This document shows positions 5,852 through 8,721 of a DNA stretch of 8,721 nucleotides, piece by piece. Numbering within the stretch: the first letter of the stretch is position 1; the number at the start of each line of letters is the position of its first letter. Source of the DNA: Rhodoferax sp. (lineage in GTDB: Bacteria; Pseudomonadota; Gammaproteobacteria; Burkholderiales; Burkholderiaceae_C); assembly GCA_029946045.1 (NCBI GenBank), contig JAQSDS010000018.1, positions 1 to 8,721 of the forward strand. The letters run 5' to 3'. The notes beneath the pieces were generated by a model, which saw nothing but the letters and a program-made list of their open reading frames with translations, was not told where the DNA came from and ran no database searches. The position numbers and the translations under genes are program-made.

Positions 5852-5870
5852 CGGCGCCCTGGTCGCGATT
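5852..5870 (+). repeat. Decayed REP-a remnant without head
   Basis: CGGCGCCCT followed by GGTCGC and GATT matches REP-a from the first stem arm to the tail at 17 of 19 positions, but the GTAGGA head is gone. It lies in the 45-base convergent gap between gluQ and the toxin gene. Confidence 0.5.
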
Positions 5871-5877
5871 TAAGCTG

Positions 5878-6201
5878 TCAGGCAAGCATCTCCAAAAGAA
5901 CGCCATGCCAGACACTTTCATTAATTTGGCCCATTTTCTTTCCCAACCTGATCTTGTCCACACAGCGCACCTGATCCAACAAAATACGCGCGTTCTTACC
6001 TTGAAAAATGACTTCGGGACGACAACCCAGAAGTCGCCCGGCACTGGTGATGGGCGCGATGATGACCCGGGGTAGTGCAGCGTTCATGTCGTCTGGTGAC
6101 ACCACCAGCGCAGGGCGCGTCTTTTGGATCTCGCTGCCGATGGTCGGGTCAAGATTGACCCAATAAACATCACCGCGAGCCACTACAGACTGACTTACCA
6201 T
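5878..6201 (-). CDS. MazF/PemK-type mRNA interferase toxin
   Basis: A 107-residue toxin of the MazF/PemK/CcdB-like fold, a ribosome-independent endoribonuclease that cuts mRNA at short sequences and is held inactive by its antitoxin. RGDVYWVNLDPTIGSEI followed by QKTRPALVVSPDDMN is the family signature (residues 9-40). Arg29 and Thr52 (in APITS) fall at the positions of the MazF catalytic Arg/Thr pair. I use the ATG at 6201; a GTG at 6207 would add two residues. It overlaps the antitoxin stop by 7 bases (ATGGTAA), which implies translational coupling. No frame damage is visible, so it looks intact. The pair's base composition is less GC-rich than the flanking genes, consistent with later acquisition. 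The cleavage sequence cannot be predicted here. Confidence 0.92.
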   Translation of the reverse strand: MVSQSVVARGDVYWVNLDPTIGSEIQKTRPALVVSPDDMNAALPRVIIAPITSAGRLLGCRPEVIFQGKNARILLDQVRCVDKIRLGKKMGQINESVWHGVLLEMLA

Positions 6202-6458
6202 ACCCACTCGCTGTCATCGGCAAGGGGTGCGTCGCTCCAGCTTTGCGCCTCCTCTTTCTCCTGGGCCACGAATGCTTTTGATGGTGCAAGTGCTTCAACA
6301 AACCAGGCGTCGCGCAGTTTGCGGCGAACTGGCTTGATCACAATCTGCCCATCCTGTAGCTGCATGTCTACCTGATCTTCAATCTGACAAGACGCAAGAA
6401 AGGCGGCGGGAATCAAAAGCCCCCGGGAATTGCCAATTTGTCTTATGGATGTGAGCAT
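6195..6458 (-). CDS. MazE-like AbrB/SpoVT-fold antitoxin
   Basis: An 87-residue antitoxin encoded immediately before the toxin, the usual mazEF order. The N-terminal half (residues 1-45) is a swapped-hairpin AbrB/MazE DNA-binding domain: [21 protein letters not shown] with the GNS-x-G turn, then [19 protein letters not shown]. The acidic C-terminal half (about 60-87, ending DDSEWVW) should be flexible and wrap the toxin, like the DKEVW tail of E. coli MazE. The ATG at 6458 has a GGGGGT tract a few bases upstream as a weak ribosome binding site. The palindrome at 6487-6504 is the likely autoregulatory operator. Confidence 0.9.
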   Translation of the reverse strand: MLTSIRQIGNSRGLLIPAAFLASCQIEDQVDMQLQDGQIVIKPVRRKLRDAWFVEALAPSKAFVAQEKEEAQSWSDAPLADDSEWVW

Positions 6459-6486
6459 GGATGACCCCCAAAGTAATCATGATAAA

Positions 6487-6504
6487 TATAATAACAATAT
6501 TATA
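6487..6504. promoter_or_regulatory. Palindromic operator / -10 region of the mazEF-like operon
   Basis: TATAATA-ACAA-TATTATA is a perfect 7-bp inverted repeat with a 4-base centre, in a very AT-rich patch (about 6471-6507) within GC-rich DNA. It is 29 bases upstream of the antitoxin start. Both arms contain TATAAT, one on each strand, so the operator would overlap the -10 box and an antitoxin-toxin complex bound there would block RNA polymerase. No convincing -35 hexamer is visible at 16-18 bases on either strand. Confidence 0.55.
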
Positions 6505-6521
6505 ACTTCCAGAGCCAACAA

Positions 6522-6547
6522 CCATCGACCCAAGGCGAACCTTCCTT
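6522..6547 (-). repeat. Decayed REP-b remnant
   Basis: CCATCGACCC, AAGGCGAACC, TTCCTT matches the inverted REP-b at 18 of 26 positions. Most early differences are G-to-A or C-to-T, and the stem no longer pairs. It lies between the mazEF operator and trmB. Confidence 0.5.
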
Positions 6548-6600
6548 CTGCCAGGTCAATTCAATTCGACTCCACGCACAGCTGCCTACAATCGCTCCCC

Positions 6601-7404
6601 GTGAACGACATCCCCAACATTCCCCCCAATGCGCCTGAACCGGCTCGCACGCCGCGCCTGCGCCCGCAATCCCTGGCCGACGTGGCCTTTCCCAAAACCA
6701 TCAAGAGTTTCGTGCGCCGCGCCGGCCGCACCACCAGCGGCCAGACCAAGGCGTTTGAGGAGCTGGGGCCAAAATTCCTGCTGCCCTACCAGCCTGCGCC
6801 GCTTGATTTCGCGGCGGCTTTTGCTGATGCGGCTGGGGCTGCCCGCAATGAAAACACCCTCCGTCCCACCGTGCTTGAAATCGGCTTCGGCATGGGCGAG
6901 GCCACGGCGCACATTGCCGCCTTGCTGTCCGACACCAACTTTTTATGCTGTGAAGTGCATGAGCCTGGCGTGGGCGCGCTGCTCAAGCGCATGGGTGAAC
7001 AAAACCTTGCCAACATCCGCATCTGCGCGCATGACGCGGTTGATGTCATCGACCACATGCTGCCGCTGCAAAGTCTGGCGGGTGTCCACATTTTTTTTCC
7101 TGACCCCTGGCACAAGAAGAAACACAACAAGCGCCGGCTGATCCAGCCACCCCTGATTGCCAAACTGGCGGCGCGCCTGAAACTGGGCGGCTACCTGCAC
7201 TGCGCCACCGACTGGCAGCCCTACGCCGAACAAATTCTGGAGGTCCTGAGTGCCGAGCCGCTGCTGAAAAACACCGCGCCAGACCAACATCCGGAATTGC
7301 TTGGCTACGCCCCCAAGCCGCATTACCGGCCCTTGACCAAGTTCGAGAACCGCGGCATCAAACTGGGCCATGGCGTGTGGGACCTGGTGTTTGAACGCAT
7401 TTAA
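6601..7404 (+). CDS. trmB: tRNA (guanine-N7-)-methyltransferase
   Basis: TrmB forms m7G at position 46 in the variable loop of tRNAs, using SAM. The frame is open from 6430, but that would put the first 57 residues in the promoter region and over the mazE start. The GTG at 6601 gives 267 residues, close to the family length, and begins just before the conserved [26 protein letters not shown] segment; its ribosome binding site is poor. From that start, EIGFGMGE (93-100) is the SAM-binding motif I, EVH (118-120) the acidic end of strand 2, [15 protein letters not shown] (165-179) the TrmB signature, TDWQPYAEQ (203-211) the TDW motif and [11 protein letters not shown] (242-252) the C-terminal TxxE/R-type motif. 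It overlaps the following pseudouridine synthase gene. Confidence 0.94.
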   Translation: MNDIPNIPPNAPEPARTPRLRPQSLADVAFPKTIKSFVRRAGRTTSGQTKAFEELGPKFLLPYQPAPLDFAAAFADAAGAARNENTLRPTVLEIGFGMGEATAHIAALLSDTNFLCCEVHEPGVGALLKRMGEQNLANIRICAHDAVDVIDHMLPLQSLAGVHIFFPDPWHKKKHNKRRLIQPPLIAKLAARLKLGGYLHCATDWQPYAEQILEVLSAEPLLKNTAPDQHPELLGYAPKPHYRPLTKFENRGIKLGHGVWDLVFERI

Positions 7405-8353
7405 GCCGCCCACGCGCCAGGGCATTGGCCCGAGCTGCGTGGCTTTGCCCGTCGGACCGTGGCCGACCCTGCTTGATTTTTTGACCGAACGTTTTCCCAA
7501 CGTGTCGGCGCCGGTCTGGCTGGCGCGCATGGCCCGCGGCGATGTGGTCGACGAACGCGGCCAGCCCGTGCGGGCCGAACAAGCAAGCCATGCGCCCTAC
7601 GCAGCGCACCAGCGCCTTTACTACTACCGCGAGGTGCCCAACGAGGTACTTATTCCGTTCGACGAGGTGGTGCTGTACCAGGACGCGCACCTGCTGGTGG
7701 TCGACAAACCGCATTTTTTACCCGTTGTGCCCTCGGGTGGCTACCTGACCGAGACCGTGCTGGTGCGGCTCAAGAACAAACTGGGCCTGGATGACCTGGT
7801 GCCGATTCACCGCATTGACCGCGACACCGCCGGGCTGGTGCTGTTTGCCAAACAGCCTGCCACGCGCGCCGCCTACTGCGCCCTGTTCAGCCAGCACCGG
7901 GTGCGCAAAACCTATGAGGCCATTGCGCCGTGGCGCGCTGACCTGAGCTGGCCCACCACCCGCAGCAGCCGCATTCAGGAAGCGGGCCACTTCATGCTGC
8001 AACACGAGGTGCCGGGCACGCCCAACGCCATCACGCACATCGACGTGCTGGATGTGCATGGCGATTTGGCGCGTTACCAGCTCAAGCCGGTGACCGGCCA
8101 GCGCCACCAGCTGCGGGTTCACATGCTGGCCCTGGGTTTGCCGATTTTGAACGACGGTCTCTACCCCACCCTGACCCCCGAAGGCCAGTTGGACCATGCG
8201 CACCCGCTGCAACTGCTGGCGAAACGGCTTGCATTCACCGACCCAGTGAGCGGCGAGCCCCGGCAGTTCGAGAGCGCGCGTGGGCTGAGCTTGCCAGCAG
8301 GCAATCGCGGCGAGGGCGCCGCTCCCACGGGGTGCCGCTTCGACAGGGGGTAA
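7370..8353 (+). CDS. RluA-family RNA pseudouridine synthase with repeat-encoded tail
   Basis: A 327-residue pseudouridine synthase that isomerises uridine to pseudouridine in rRNA or tRNA; the target cannot be assigned. The N-terminal region (about 30-75) looks like an S4-type RNA-binding module. [16 protein letters not shown] (108-123) is the conserved opening of the catalytic domain, [14 protein letters not shown] (147-160) holds the catalytic Asp150, and [12 protein letters not shown] (241-252) is the RluA motif III. The ATG at 7370 overlaps trmB by 35 bases; a TTG at 7391 ([11 protein letters not shown]) would overlap by 14 and is equally plausible. Either way the two genes are probably translationally coupled. 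Homologous sequence seems to end near residue 308. The last 19 or so residues, rich in Gly, Ala and Arg, are translated from an inverted REP-a (8302-8328). Confidence 0.9.
   Translation: MACGTWCLNAFKPPTRQGIGPSCVALPVGPWPTLLDFLTERFPNVSAPVWLARMARGDVVDERGQPVRAEQASHAPYAAHQRLYYYREVPNEVLIPFDEVVLYQDAHLLVVDKPHFLPVVPSGGYLTETVLVRLKNKLGLDDLVPIHRIDRDTAGLVLFAKQPATRAAYCALFSQHRVRKTYEAIAPWRADLSWPTTRSSRIQEAGHFMLQHEVPGTPNAITHIDVLDVHGDLARYQLKPVTGQRHQLRVHMLALGLPILNDGLYPTLTPEGQLDHAHPLQLLAKRLAFTDPVSGEPRQFESARGLSLPAGNRGEGAAPTGCRFDRG
8302..8328 (-). repeat. REP-a palindrome, inverted, inside the pseudouridine synthase 3' end
   Basis: On the minus strand: GTGGGA head, GCGGCG/CGCCGC stem, CCCT loop, GATTG tail. It is read in frame as the end of the upstream protein and appears to have displaced the original stop codon. 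Confidence 0.82.
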
Positions 8354-8356
8354 TTT

Positions 8357-8383
8357 GTAGGAGGCCCGACCTCGGGCCGATGG
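8357..8383 (+). repeat. REP-b palindrome, canonical
   Basis: GTAGGA head, stem GGCCCG/CGGGCC around loop ACCT, tail GATGG. It starts 4 bases after the stop of the pseudouridine synthase gene and ends 48 bases before the exbB-like start. No T-tract follows, so it is better seen as a transcript-end hairpin or leader element than as an intrinsic terminator. Confidence 0.83.
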
Positions 8384-8431
8384 ATGTCTGCGCCATAATC
8401 ACGCAGCTTTTTCCATCAGCGGAGTTTCAAT

Positions 8432-8721
8432 TTGTTTTCCATCCTACAAGCCGCGGGTTGGCCGATCTGGCCTTTGGTGGCCTGCTCGGTGCTGGCCATG
8501 GCGCTGATCATTGAGCGTTTCATCAGCCTGCAAACCCTTAAGGTGGCCCCGCCCAGGTTGCTCGATGAAGTGCTTTCGGTCACGCGCCTGAGCGTGCCTG
8601 GCCCCGATGTGGTCGCCAGGCTTGAGCAGAACTCTGCACTTGGCGAGGTCCTGGCGTCCGGCCTGCGCGCGCTCAACGCCAACCCCCTGTGCAACCAGGA
8701 AGAACTGCGCGCCGGCATGGA
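8432..8721 (+). CDS. exbB: ExbB/TolQ/MotA-family proton-channel protein, 5' part
   Basis: The first 96 codons of a gene that runs off the window. It starts at TTG 8432, with GGAG (8421-8424) 7 bases upstream, and reads MFSILQAAGWPIWPLVACSV. ExbB/TolQ proteins are inner-membrane channels that pair with ExbD/TolR and use the proton gradient to energise outer-membrane processes. Residues about 10-33 (WPIWPLVACSVLAMALIIERF) form the first transmembrane segment, ending in the family's IERF motif. The following region (LGEVLASGLRAL, NQEELRAGM) is the cytoplasmic helical part that precedes the second membrane segment. In Burkholderiales a gene like this usually heads an exbB-exbD-lpxK-kdsB-adk run, so ExbD should follow. 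The TTG start and missing stop make it easy to overlook. The symbol is by family, not proven function. Confidence 0.85.
   Translation, partial: MFSILQAAGWPIWPLVACSVLAMALIIERFISLQTLKVAPPRLLDEVLSVTRLSVPGPDVVARLEQNSALGEVLASGLRALNANPLCNQEELRAGM

Noticed and set aside
5852..6547. Toxin-antitoxin module as part of an insertion sequence or integron cassette
   Set aside because: No transposase or integrase, no terminal inverted repeats or attC-like site, and no target-site duplication could be recognised at the edges.

Overview
The window is high-GC bacterial DNA with gene content and codon use typical of Burkholderiales, most likely Comamonadaceae (Rhodoferax/Polaromonas-like). This placement is an inference from protein character, from an exbB gene of the kind that precedes exbD-lpxK in that order, and from the dense GTAG/GTGG-headed palindromic repeats. 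The window holds eleven genes (nine complete, two cut by its edges), plus one more gene pair member counted among them: a MazEF-type toxin-antitoxin pair. I see no rRNA, tRNA, CRISPR array or transposase.

Layout. 1-189: 3' end of rfbC (rmlC, + strand). 190-301: convergent gap filled with palindromic repeats. 302-1072: rlmB (- strand). 1073-1209: more repeats. 1210-2538: a minus-strand pair, a YhaK-type pirin followed by a WrbA/flavodoxin-like flavoprotein. A LysR-type regulator (2644-3579) is divergent from it, and the 105-base gap between them carries a T-N11-A dyad and further TTCAA/TTGAA half-sites. 3653-4708: a renalase-like FAD oxidoreductase. 4709-4945: a 122-bp tandem repeat array that runs into the start of gluQ (to 5832). 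5878-6458: mazE-mazF-like operon on the minus strand with its own palindromic operator. 6601-7404: trmB. 7370-8353: RluA-family pseudouridine synthase overlapping trmB. 8432-8721: 5' end of an exbB/tolQ-like proton-channel gene with a TTG start.

Two themes stand out. First, four genes modify RNA: RlmB (23S Gm2251), GluQ-RS (glutamyl-queuosine on tRNA-Asp), TrmB (tRNA m7G46) and a pseudouridine synthase. Second, nearly every intergenic gap carries one of two related REP-like palindromes. Both have a GTAG or GTGG head, but their stems differ (GCGGCG/CGCCGC versus GGCCCG/CGGGCC). These repeats have reached into genes: a repeat head supplies the rfbC stop codon, repeats appear to have replaced the normal start region of gluQ, and a repeat encodes the C-terminal tail of the pseudouridine synthase. 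Decayed copies bracket the toxin-antitoxin module. No REP-associated tyrosine transposase (RAYT) lies in the window.
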